From NCBI GenBank assembly GCA_013115135.1, contig JABANP010000338.1, forward strand, positions 1 to 56,093: a DNA stretch of 56,093 nt, given 5' to 3'. Both the position numbers and the translations under genes were made by a program. This stretch comes from Perkinsus olseni (lineage: Eukaryota; Perkinsozoa; Perkinsida; Perkinsidae). The notes beneath the pieces are model-generated. The model was not told where the DNA came from and did not search any database. It saw only the letters and a list, made by a program, of their open reading frames with translations. Below, in pieces: positions 46,835-56,093 of the stretch (position 1 is its first letter; each line of letters begins with the position of its first letter).

Positions 46835-47173
46835 GGCCTTCTATACGCGACAAGCGTCACTCGGTTTTAAGATACTCGACCCTAGCAGCCACATCTGGTA
46901 TGAAGTACGCCACTACTCCGGCCAGTAGTAGGATGACGACGGATTCAGAGGTAGTACTGCGACGACGCAGGTGACCATCCAACGCACAATGTCAGAGCGT
47001 CCGGCGAGGATCTGCACTTTGGTTGTACGAAGAGGGGCCTAGTGCATTTGAAGCGCTTCTGCGCCAACTTGACACAGATTAGCATGGATCATACCCGAGG
47101 TTGTTCCAATGTCGCTTCTATTGCGTTTGTTAATCCCAGTGTTCTGCGTAGCGGACTTGATTGTGTTTGTGGT
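46835..47173. other. Intergenic stretch without a supported gene
   Basis: Between the Arg-rich end of gene A and the uncertain minus-strand frames that follow I see no motif, RNA or repeat. Confidence 0.4.
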
Positions 47174-48245
47174 TTATGAGTAGGCCCCGGCGTATTGGTA
47201 TAGTCGGATACGGCCATTTGGGAGAGTAACGACAGACAGCTGTCCGGCAGCCACTGGGTTGTGCAGGTTCTTGGTTGAGGAGATCAGGCGGAGCTCGGAA
47301 CTGGAATTAGCTTTTGTGTGGAACAGATCATACGAGAAGGTATGGTCTCCTTCGTCGACGATGACTACATCTACTGACTCTACAATGGTCGAGGGACTGG
47401 AGGGGATGGCGTGGTTCGTAATCACAGGTCGAAGCCGCTATACGTGACGGGCGCGTCCCGGCCGAGTGCGCACTGAGAGACCTTGGCGACTTTGCGGACA
47501 GAAAGCCGGACTTGATTGCGGAAGTAGGACACTAGTAGCAGATGCCCTCGTTCTTTGAACGCCACGGTAACGGTGATTTAGGTTTGCCACCCAGACGTCG
47601 CAAGAGAGTGGTGCTGCACCTTTCTCTCCTCTGCGGATGTGTAACCAGGGCTCCACCGTGCCTGGGCTCCCCAGTAGAATCGTACGTCAGGTATATCGGA
47701 TCACCCACCGCTTTCGCAGACGAGGTTTTCGAGCAGGCAGTACGCACTACCACGGTCGAGAAGGGTAGTATTATTTCAAGGGCGGGGACCTAATAGCTCT
47801 AGTGTGCTGGCTGCAATGTGGCAGCCCTTCTCTGTGTCAAGGTCGCTCGGTCTACATCTCAGTGGGGGCCCTCTGGGGTGCGGAGGATATACGTAGAATG
47901 GATGCCCAAGGTATGACACCAGCCATGGAGGTGCCGGGAGCTCACCGTCTTCTTGGATGCTCGGCAATACCTCGATGTAAGGTAAGCTGAGGGGGCTCAC
48001 GGTGACGATGAAAAAACACCCGGAGAGCCTAAAGCTGACGGGATCGTTGATGAATAAGATGGCGTCGCTGATGGATGGACGTCAAAGTGAGGATCAACTC
48101 TCTTTCGGCGCCTGCTGATACTGAAGTTTGAATCGCTGTAACCTGAAAACCCGCTACTCAGATCCAAGCGAGGACGTAGTAATTTACGAGGGCGACGTTC
48201 GGTCGTTGTGCCCGCTAGCACCCAACAACGTGAATACCATGGCAT
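47174..48245 (-). CDS. Possible minus-strand gene of unknown function
   Basis: Four minus-strand frames (48245-47997, 48000-47776, 47753-47532 and 47425-47174) are compatible with small exons but I could not link them with confidence. The last one, ending with VVTLPNGRIRLYQYAGAYS, has alternating hydrophobic and polar residues like a beta-rich domain and reads like real protein (VDVVIVDEGDHTFSYD). The one at 47.7 kb contains GDPIYLTYDSTGEPRHGGA. No family was recognised. It may be a fast-evolving secreted or surface protein, or partly non-coding. Confidence 0.35.
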
Positions 48246-48312
48246 GCGCTGCGGTAGGTGATGGCTGACGCAGTGGAATTGCGAGCGATACCTTGTGAAC
48301 CGGACGAATAAG

Positions 48313-48385
48313 TGCGGCCTGCGAGGATCGAACTCGCGACCTTTGGATTATGAGACCTACGCGCTACCTACTGCGCCAAAGCCGC
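48313..48385 (-). tRNA. tRNA-Met(CAT), elongator type
   Basis: The minus-strand sequence folds into a complete 73-base cloverleaf: acceptor GCGGCTT/AGGCCGC with one G-U pair and discriminator A, D-stem GCGC/GCGC, anticodon loop CTCATAA (anticodon CAT) and T-arm GCGAG-TTCGATC-CTCGC. The T-T at the base of the anticodon loop is normal for eukaryotic elongator Met tRNAs, but the second pair of the anticodon stem is A-A, a mismatch. CCA is not encoded. It is probably functional, with that oddity noted. Confidence 0.9.
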
Positions 48386-49110
48386 TTAGTAATTTCGATC
48401 ACTCGGCCTCTTGAACCGAGTGAAAAAGTGCAGTCGAAAGGTCCAGAGAACTTTTCTGACACTTCAGATCGCTGCTCCGTCCCTCGGATTTTCTCGAGTG
48501 CGGGCTCGACTGGTGGCTAACTCATCATTGATTGATCGCCATATTGTTGCCATCGATGTCGACGGCCCTTTCGATAATGAGTTGGGCTGCGCTTTCAAGG
48601 TGGGTACCGACTCGCAGCTATTCGCTCAGAAGCCAGTGGCCAGCGAGCTGGACTCCGGGCAGGTCTCAGCAGCAAATCCAAGGCTTCAGGTTCACACCGA
48701 GCGGGTCAACCCGGCTGCCGTTGGGGCCGTGACAGGGAAGCAGACATATAACACTTTTCTTACTTCACTACTAAATGCTAGAGGGAAGGAGCCGGGTGTA
48801 CATCTCAGTTGACTCACCCAGGACGAAGTCTCCGAATTTGAGGTATCTAAAACAAGTTTCATGGATAAAATATTTTCTGCGTTCCTTGGAGCCTGAACGA
48901 GTGCATGTAAGGAACCAGAAGTTGTTCGGATGAGTCGCCAGGTCACACACTCTCGGGAGGCTAGAGAGGCTGCTCCATACGTATCACTGTGAAAAGAGAA
49001 AAGTCCTTCGCAACGTGGAGTTGGCTGATATATTCTTCTAGGCGATCTCCGCCACGACTCGTGACCCACGAGCACAGACGCGCAAGAATCTAGGGGAAGA
49101 TTTACACAAA
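48386..49110. other. Between the two tRNA genes: no gene supported
   Basis: Open frames run on both strands (48411-48812 plus and 49075-48692 minus) but neither shows a recognisable motif or a convincing splice chain. Any coding content remains undecided. Confidence 0.35.
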
Positions 49111-49184
49111 TACTGGAACCGAGAGTCGAACTCGGGACCTATCGCGTGTGAGGCGACCGTCATAACCAACTAGACCATTCCAGC
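49111..49184 (-). tRNA. tRNA-Val(CAC)
   Basis: A full cloverleaf of 74 bases on the minus strand: acceptor GCTGGAA/TTCCAGT with discriminator A, D-arm with GGTTATGAC, anticodon stem GTCGC/GCGAT around loop CTCACAC (anticodon CAC, valine), and T-arm CCGAG-TTCGACT-CTCGG. All stems pair apart from normal G-U pairs. No intron and no encoded CCA, as usual for eukaryotes. Confidence 0.95.
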
Positions 49185-49526
49185 TGTGATATTTATGGAC
49201 ACGATCGACCCACTCCTGGTGCCTTCGATCTTCTCAACAGTACGATATGTACTCAATGTGTGAACTCTGCCACAACCTCGGTACGGGGTTGACAATCATC
49301 ATGATTGAATCATGGCATAGTTTCTTCATTACTGAGGGGAGGGCGAGGCAGTACATCATCCAATAAGAAATACACCGCGCAGAAAAATATTCCGAAAAAG
49401 TGCTGTAAGGAAATGGCGCGCTTCCACAGATAGACGGTCGAAGAAGACCATACCTACCCGGTCTCTTATTTCCGGTATCATATCGCAGCAGCAGATCAGC
49501 TCCTTTTACAATTCACTCATTTGCCT
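49185..49526. promoter_or_regulatory. Upstream region of gene B
   Basis: This 340-base stretch lies between tRNA-Val and the ATG of gene B and should hold the gene B promoter and 5' UTR. I see no defined element in it. Confidence 0.35.
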
Positions 49527-52500
49527 ATGTCTTCCACTCTTGATGCAGTGGAGGCATCGATCGCGGAGAGTGAGCGATACTTGCAGGATCGAGAGTCGAG
49601 GCTGTCCAGTGAATTCACAGTAAGAGACATCGTTTTTTCTGTCTGGAATCATATTGGATCCTTCATCAGCTGTATGGACAGTGGATCGCACCAGGGCTGC
49701 GAAGTCTCGTGCGGGTGATACCTCACAACCCTGTAGCGATCTTATTTCAGGTTCGCGTAGACAGTCTTGACGTATCCCCGGCAGGCAGAAGTTTGACCGA
49801 TGAACGGAACTCGACTGGTTGCAGCGTGAGAAACGCTAATGCGCCGTGTGCGCCTAGGCATACAAAAGGATGCTTACCACTTTAGTCCGAGAAAACTGTC
49901 GGGCTCTTCTCTCGAGGGTCTCTTCTCGAACCCCACTCATACACTGCCACGCAGTGGCTACGTTCAATTGAATCTCACGCTGCAAAACCTTTGCTCAGGC
50001 TTTGCAACAGCTTCTGGCCGAGCGCGATACCCGATGGCCCTCTAGACCTCCCAGTGAGCGAGCTTATGGCCTCGGAGTGCACAACAGGGTCATGCAGCAA
50101 CTGATAGACGAGAGGGATCAGAGAGCCTCGAGGCCAGAAGCTATTGATGTGATGCTAGTGCCCTCCCGGACTCTGAGTGACAGCACAACCGATGATCGCC
50201 ACGTATTGGGTGTTCGATACCAGGGTGCAGGTCAACGGTCGTCCGGAAGCCTCTCGTAGGACAGTTCACAGCCCAACACGTCACGAGATATCGCCAAGGC
50301 CTCAGCGGAGCTCATCAGAGAGAAATCAGTAGGCGGCGAGCACCGCGTTGCTTCCTACCCGGCTTTGCGACATCGGCGTTTGGGCTGCACAGGATCTTGA
50401 TCAGAGGCAACGCTCGGGCGAAGAGGGCTGTGAATCCCACCGAGTTCAGCGGAAAAGTCGACCTGTGGCTGCGAACGTATGCTAGAGTAGGCAGGGCGCA
50501 GCTTCCCTTGGGGGCACTTGCCCGGCTGAGGAGCACGCAATTCTTCGAGCGATATCATTTCGATGATGTGAGTATCAGGAACAACAGCGTCGACGGGCCG
50601 AGAAGGAAGAACGTGAACGTGCCGCTCAAAAATGTAGCTTCACCCCAAAGATCAGCGTGCGCAGCCGGAAGATGGTGGAAGGCACGAGACCCAGTACACC
50701 ACAGCATACCCCGCTTGAGAATCCTTGATCGGCATCCCTCAGCAACCCCCGGACAACTCGCTGACCGGCTGCATTCCGAGGCCCAACGCCGTGGCGCTGC
50801 ACGAGAGAGGGCTTCAGAAATGAAGAAGTCAACGGAGCTCGAGGGCTATACCTTCAGGTTAGCTCGTGGATCCTTCCCTTCCGAGGTCGGCATTGGCCGG
50901 TATCGTGTTGTTCGAGCAGGCCGGAGGTGCGTCCATCGAGGGCAGATCCTCAGCTCGGCGAACGAGTGCCGATAGAAAAGAGGCAAGCGAGGGGCTTGCC
51001 AAGATCTCATTGATGCACTAGATCTTCAATGGACTTCATGCTGAAGAACTTGGGGCGATTCCAGTCGACGTGGAGCGCTAGAGTTCACCATAGACTACTA
51101 GGCCTCAGGTACAAGTCCGTGCAGCAGCTACGGCAGGAACGCCTACTGCTGAGGCGAAAAGAGGCCGAGGCTGAGGCAGGAAAGGAAGCCACATTCACAC
51201 CAAGTCTCAACCCCCAGAGTCTGAAGATCCTCGAGAGACGGAGGGCGCATGGTGGGTGCTGTTGGCTGGCGAAAGACCACGGGGATTCGCTGCTCTGTAT
51301 TTTAGACACCGTCTCCAACCTGCCGGTAGAGGATAGACTACTACGAGCACAGGAGGTTTCCGCGAGAGGCGAGGCACTACGGATGGAGGACGACGCAGTA
51401 CCATTGACGAGGGATGAGAGGCACAGGAGGATCCGACGCTTCATGGCGCGGCAAGGTATGACTCTCCTATGAATTCGACTTGTATGCCGTTTCGTGCCGC
51501 GCTGGACAAAAGGTTCCTCAGAACAGTTCGCAAACGCCAGGCTAACTCGCGCAGAGATGAAGGGGCAAGCCCCACCCGATGCAGAGTGCACGTTCAGGCC
51601 TTCGGTGAATCCAGTGTCAGAAGCTTTAACTTCAGGCATGTACAGTCGTCACGTCTTCGAGGGTTTCTCAAGCCTGGTTAGGTGAATCGCCGCGGAGTCG
51701 GGCCCATAGGATCGAATGCAGTGATGCTAGACGGCGACAGTAAGCTCCAGAGGCTCTGACGAGGCGCCAGCCAGTCGCCCTCCCATGTAGGAAGAAGCAG
51801 GAGTGGTTGCAGTCGAGAGGCCCTCCTGACTGTACGTTCCAGCCTGAGCTTAACCCCAAGTCTCGAGAGCTCAACGCCGCCAAGGGTCACGCCGAGAATC
51901 GGCGGGTTTATGAGCGATTGTATGAGGACGCCGCCAAAATGAGGAGCGAACGGAGTGATCGGAGTACAGAGGCTGAACAGTGAGCCGATATCAGCGGACG
52001 AAGGCCTCTGTAATGACGGTAGAGATCGTTCTCAGAGAGGACTGCTCTACGTCGGAGCGGCAGGGCGACACCTATAGTCACGTGAAGAGTCACTACAACT
52101 TCTCGAAGCCATCGCAGTTGATGGGTACGATGGTTGATCCGAAGGGGATCGATGAAGATGCTCTCGTCGGTTCAGCTGATATAACGAGGGAGCAGCAGCG
52201 GCGGAGGCAAAGAGTTGAAGAGCAGCGACAGCAAAGGCAATATGATGAGCTCAAGGAGTGCACGTTCACTCCGAGGACAGCGGCGGCAAGTGGTGGGCCT
52301 AGCCTGCGGAGGAGCGACTTCCAGAGTCAGACATGCACGAGGCTAACATCACTCGACGAAAATGATTCCAGGCACCTCAACAATGAGCTCGTGCTCGGCC
52401 ATCCCCGCAGGACCGGTTCTGATTAGCGGCTACGATCGTTTCATGGAGAATCGTAGGATGGCAGAAGAGTGAGTTGATGGTGTGGAGGCCCTGCTGGCGA

Positions 52501-52860
52501 TGGTGATGCATTCTCAGAGCCCGTTGTAAGGACAGACAGAAGAAAGAGGCCTCAACGATGCGGACTGATTCGCAGCCGAAAGACTGGGTTCCGACTCTGA
52601 CAGTGCCACAACCCTTCCAGTTCAGCAGCAGCAGACGAGGGTCGCGCCGTACGCCGAAAGAAGATGGGTACAGCTTTCGCCCCGCCACCAATGAGTCTCG
52701 CCGGCGGGACGCACTTCGAAGTGCACTGGGAGAGGAGGAGTTCTCACGATTCATGGCCGAGCTTGACGATGACTCCGGGCGGGCTCTGGTGACGCCGCCC
52801 TGTTTTGATTTGTCTAGTGTCTCAGCAACAATTTCGTGTTCCGTTCCCCCGGTGCATTAG
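49527..52860 (+). CDS. Modular coiled-coil protein with repeated CTFxP motifs (gene B)
   Basis: The ATG at 49527 starts MSSTLDAVEASIAESERYLQ, ending at a GTAAGA donor. Several later exons carry the same short motif after a charged helix: AAQKCSFTPKISVRSRKM (about 50.64 kb), LEGYTF (50.85 kb), EATFTPSLNPQSLKIL (51.2 kb), DAECTFRPSVNPVSEA (51.59 kb), CTFQPELNPKSRELN followed by RVYERLYEDAAKMRSERS (51.83 to 51.95 kb), YDELKECTFTPR (52.25 kb) and DGYSFRPATNESRRR (52.66 kb). A single TLTVPQPFQF motif lies near 52.6 kb. The helix-CTFxP-helix layout with RLYEDA is typical of long cytoskeletal, basal-body or axonemal proteins of protists, but I cannot name a family; 'cytoskeletal' is an inference. 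It shares its RLY module with gene A. The stop is at 52858-52860, 65 bases before the next ATG. Confidence 0.65.
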
Positions 52861-52924
52861 CGTGGATCCTGAGCGGCTTAGCAACTCCATGGACGTGTCC
52901 TTCTAAGGCCCCTTCACTTTCTGA

Positions 52925-54601
52925 ATGCTTCCCTCTACTCCGCGGCACTCCCTGACCATGCACCACTCGTATCTAGCATCGCTGATTCCCCATCTACCTT
53001 CCATCAGCGCCATAACCGTCGCTTCGTTAAGCACAGGTGCCTGTATGGCGATAGCGCTATCACATCTGTACCAACACGCTAGAAGATGGGTGGCGCCGGA
53101 GTTCCAGGTTAGCGGCTCGGCTTGGGGTTTTCCGAATGGTTCTTCATCAGGTTTATATAGCCCGGATAATACTGTTGGTCCCGATCTACTGCCTCTGCGC
53201 CTGGGCCAGTGTGCTGCACCCAGAGAAGAGGTAAGTTAATCTTATAGTCGTCTTGGTGGATGAGCGCGATCCTCAGGTACGCCCTAGCACTCGTAAGGGA
53301 TGCGTACGAGGCGTACGCCCTATACATGTTCATGGTTCTCAACGTCAACTACCTGGGTGAGCTCTACTGCGGGCCGCAGCTTCATCGACGGGGCGTCGGT
53401 CGGGAGGTATGTCTGTTTGTCAGGTGGCTCACGTCGTCTGCTACTCCATTTCGATCACGGCCATCGCGTGAGTTGGCTATGGCCATTGTCTTGGTTTATG
53501 CCCAAGCCCCTTCCCATTGATGAGAGGCTTCTGTGGATCCTTCGAACTGGCTGTATCCAGTTCGTGGTAAGTTGGCGTTCTGCTGCGGGTATCTAAGTCT
53601 CGCCTATCACTGGTGCTGAGGCATGCGGTCGTCTCGACTCCCTGCGATGCAGATACTGAAGCCGCTATCATCAGCAGCGGTGCTGCTCTGTCACGCCTTT
53701 GGAGTGTACACGGAGGACACTCTAGACAGTAGAGTCGCCTTCCTCACGTTGACAGCTATCGTGAACACCTCAGTGTCATTGGCCATGTGAGCGGACCCCG
53801 TACTGAATGCAGCGGCCTCATCCCTTGTTCTATTTCAGTTATTCTCTGGGGATGTTCTACCGGGCTACTCGGGATCTACTCGACCCTTTCAGACCGCTGC
53901 CCAAATTCCTCTTGATCAAGTTCATAGTCTTTTTCCCGTGGGCGCAAAACATCATATTGATGATCCTAGTGGAAGTTGGCATCATTCGATTCAACTCGGT
54001 AGGATTCTTATGGGATCCCCCGACTCAAGAGAGATATTCTTTCCCGATTTCTTCAGTCGTTATCCAACGTTCGTAACTCTCTCGTGATCCTCGAGGGAGA
54101 CGCTTACCTGCGTTGAGATGACGCTCGTTGCTTGCGTCTTCGTGGCAGCGTTTCCAGTAAGCCTCCGTCGAGTGTTGATATTTTGGCCCGAAATGCTGAT
54201 GCATAGGTTGATCGACTGTGGGCGCCCATAGCATCTGCTGGCGCGGATGTCGAAGTCGGGAGAAGGAGGTGGCATGCTCCAGTGAAGGTAGGTCGCGTCT
54301 GCAAATGATGGCCCGACAACACCACAGCACTATTCTCATAGATAATATTACTCGGTGACTCGGTGACGGCGTGACTCCCACCCGACTTGCAGCGCTTATC
54401 GTCTTGCATCCACTTCAGGATATCATTCAGCAAGAAGACTTCCTAAGTGATGTCATTGATACGCTTAAGCCACGCAGCGACCTCGAGTCGGCTGCAATGC
54501 GACTTATGGAGTCGCAAAGCTGGATAGCTCAGCAGAGGTCAGCTGGCTCGCCGGAGGACGGCATTCGGGAAGTAGGCGCCCACTGCAATCGCCACGTCTA
54601 G
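52925..54601 (+). CDS. TMEM184/OST-alpha-like multi-pass membrane protein
   Basis: A member of the organic-solute-transporter alpha/TMEM184 family (Solute_trans_a), seven-helix membrane proteins; the substrate is unknown here. Exons: 52925-53107 (helix ITVASLSTGACMAIALSHLY, then EFQ), 53151-53230 (VYIARIILLVPIYCLCAWAS), 53276-53356 (YALALVRDAYEAYALYMFMV, the RDxYEAY signature), one near 53.48 to 53.57 kb (LLWILRTGCIQFV), 53653-53786 (ILKPLSSAAVLLCHAFGVY) and 53839-53998 (YSLGMFYRATRDLLDPFRPL, then KFIVFFPWAQNIILMILVEV). An exon from 54057 carries TCVEMTLVACVF. The tail, about 54.43 to 54.60 kb (QEDFLSDVIDTLKP), is variable. The motifs and their order fit the whole family. Joins after 54.05 kb are uncertain, with an apparent frame problem near 54.08 kb. 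The 3' half is duplicated downstream. Confidence 0.85.
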
Positions 54602-54828
54602 AGTCACTCCGCGTCTTGCAGGGATTGTCTAGTCTAAGTCAGAAGGTCGCTTCGTGCTCAGTATCATCGGCAGTCACGACTGATAGCACCCCTTAGCATA
54701 GAGTGTGCTCAGAGCTGTCTGCATCGGCGTTGTTGCGCGCACCTCATGTGTTGCGTAACAAAGTGGAAATTTGTCAACTGCGTTTCGGAATCAGTCGCAG
54801 AGGGTTGGACATCACTTTGGGTTTCATC

Positions 54829-54900
54829 GGCTGTGTGGTCTAGTGGTATGATTCTCGCTTAGGGTGCGAGAGGTCCCGAGTTCAATTCTCGGCACAGCCC
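54829..54900 (+). tRNA. tRNA-Pro(AGG)
   Basis: A perfect 72-base cloverleaf: acceptor GGCTGTG/CACAGCC with discriminator C, anticodon stem TCTCGC/GCGAGA around loop TTAGGGT (anticodon AGG, proline), and T-arm CCGAG-TTCAATT-CTCGG. It has A- and B-boxes and no intron. A second copy, identical over the visible part, begins 1198 bases downstream as part of a tandem duplication. Confidence 0.97.
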
Positions 54901-55119
54901 AGTCATATTCCACATTCCCTGCGGTTATATCCTGAGAACGTCGTCTCGTGCTCCCGAACAGCGGGGGCAGCCGCAGTCTCCTAGGTATCGTCGCTAGAAA
55001 CCTCTGCTGATAACGAACCTGATGGAGACTCTTTACTGAATCGCGCGTGCCGGCAGGAAGACCATGCGACCCGAGAGCTCCTCGAAAGACGGGGAGTCTC
55101 CAAGCCGGTCGCAGCAGAT

Positions 55120-55800
55120 TCGGCTGAGCCGAATCCCTCTACATCGAGTTCATTGCAATTTTCGCGTGGGTGCAAAACATCGCACTGATTATTCTAGCGA
55201 AAATCGGATTCTTTTGTTTCAGCCCGCCTGGCCACAATACAGCTCTCAGACGATACTTGGCCTCAAGGAAATACTTTCCTTCGTACTTTGTAACATCGGT
55301 GCTCAACTTTCGTAACTCTCACCGTTTTGCCGAGGAGGCGTTCACATGCGTGGAAATGATGCTCGTCGCTCGCGTGTTCGCGCGGCGTCTCCTGCGAACT
55401 GTCTAGCATTAGGGCTATTCCCTCCGCTATTGCTCGTGTTAACGGGTAGATCGACTGTGGGCGCCAGCGGCATGCGCTGCCACGGAACTCGGAGATGGTA
55501 AATGAAGGTGCCGTGGACCTGTAAAAGTATTCTCACCTCCATTTAACGGCGCCGACAACAACGCACTGTCTCCTTCAGAGACAGTTCTTTCGACTTGCAA
55601 TGAGTATCATCCAAAGCACCACCTCGAGACGATATGTAGCAAGAAGACTTCGTGAATGATATGCTGATGCGCCTGAGCCATGAAACCACCTCGTATAAGC
55701 CGCAGTGTGACCCGTATCATCGCACCGGCTGGTGGCTGAGCAACAATTGATCGACGCGCCGGGAGAAAGAGCTCGGTGAGTAGACATCCATGTCACCATA
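55120..55800 (+). pseudogene. Truncated duplicate of the TMEM184-like gene's 3' half
   Basis: From 55146 the plus strand reads EFIAIFAWVQNIALIILAKI, matching KFIVFFPWAQNIILMILVEV of the full gene. It is followed by RNSHRFAEEAFTCVEMMLVARV, matching its TCVEMTLVACV exon, and by QEDFVNDMLMRL near 55.65 kb, matching QEDFLSDVIDTL. The first five exons are absent and no start codon or promoter context is visible. This is a 5'-truncated copy, diverged but still aligned along its length. Confidence 0.8.
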
Positions 55801-56026
55801 CACACATAAGGTCCGTCCCAACTCTTACAGGAATTGTTGCGTCAAACACCATCCCCAGAGGCAATCGATCGCATTACTCGGGTCACACAGTCTCTGCAGC
55901 TCTCTGCACTCGCATCGCTACCCGTTGAGGAGTTCATGTAGCGTAGAGAGGTGAAACCACGACACACACGATATAACTAGCATCACCATCAACCCTAGTA
56001 CAGCCAGGGCAGTCCTAAACCATATC

Positions 56027-56093
56027 GGCTGTGTGGTCTAGTGGTATGATTCTCGCTTAGGGTGCGAGAGGTCCCGAGTTCAATTCTCGGCAC
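56027..56093 (+). tRNA. tRNA-Pro(AGG), second copy, cut by the right window edge
   Basis: The first 67 of 72 bases are present and identical to the copy at 54829-54900, including the AGG anticodon loop and the T-arm; the last acceptor bases lie outside the window. Confidence 0.92.

Larger units (their letters stand above)
53880..56093 (+). repeat. Tandem duplication of a ~1.2 kb unit: TMEM184-like 3' half plus tRNA-Pro
   Basis: Unit 1 runs from about 53.88 to 54.90 kb, unit 2 from about 55.11 kb to beyond the window end. Matched landmarks keep nearly constant offsets: the FIVFFPWAQNI and FIAIFAWVQNI exons are 1228 bases apart, and the tRNA-Pro genes 1198. A further match is GATCGACTGTGGGCGCC (near 54.21 and 55.45 kb). 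The protein parts have diverged while the tRNA parts are identical. Confidence 0.8.

Noticed and set aside
45190..52860. Genes A and B as one very long gene.
   Set aside because: Gene B has its own ATG exon at 49527 preceded by stops, gene A ends with a clean stop at 46834, and two tRNA genes lie between.

Overview
The window looks like nuclear DNA of a single-celled eukaryote. Coding exons are separated by very short GT-AG introns (about 35 to 60 bases wherever both ends could be placed), genes sit on both strands, and there are eukaryotic-type tRNA genes with internal A and B boxes. The gene set is eukaryotic: SNW/SKIP, RPAP1, Piezo, a four-domain calcium channel, TMEM184 and glucosylceramidase. 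Together with decayed Ty3/gypsy-type elements and same-strand genes only about 65-230 bases apart, this suggests an alveolate-type protist, perhaps a perkinsid. The lineage is an inference from style; no marker sequence proves it.

Layout. 1-9 kb is transposon-rich: one decayed Ty3/gypsy-like element on the minus strand (gag, protease, reverse transcriptase, RNase H, integrase, running off the left edge), a broken 5' piece of a glucosylceramidase gene, and a second, shorter decayed pol remnant. 10.3-12.4 kb holds an apparently intact GH30 glucosylceramidase gene (minus). 13.3-21.6 kb is a four-repeat voltage-gated channel with an EEEE selectivity ring (minus). From 22 to 41 kb the plus strand carries a tight same-direction row: SNW/SKIP splicing factor, farnesyl diphosphate synthase, RPAP1, and a Piezo mechanosensitive channel whose main exon is about 7.45 kb. 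A membrane GT2 glycosyltransferase (41.9-44.9 kb, minus) converges on Piezo.

45-53 kb contains two plus-strand genes for coiled-coil proteins built from repeated (F/Y)xRLY and (C/T)(T/S)F(T/R/Q)P modules, separated by a poorly resolved stretch with tRNA-Met and tRNA-Val. 53-56 kb has a TMEM184/OST-alpha-like membrane protein gene followed by tRNA-Pro(AGG). The 3' part of that gene plus the tRNA is repeated in tandem about 1.2 kb downstream, with the protein part reduced to a remnant.

The genes do not form a pathway. The themes are membrane and ion signalling (EEEE channel, Piezo, TMEM184), surface glycan and sphingolipid chemistry (GT2, GH30), isoprenoid synthesis (FPPS) and RNA production (SNW, RPAP1). 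I saw no CRISPR array, rRNA, or bacterial or phage module. Exon boundaries given to the base were read from in-frame GT...AG pairs and conserved protein motifs; the rest are approximate.
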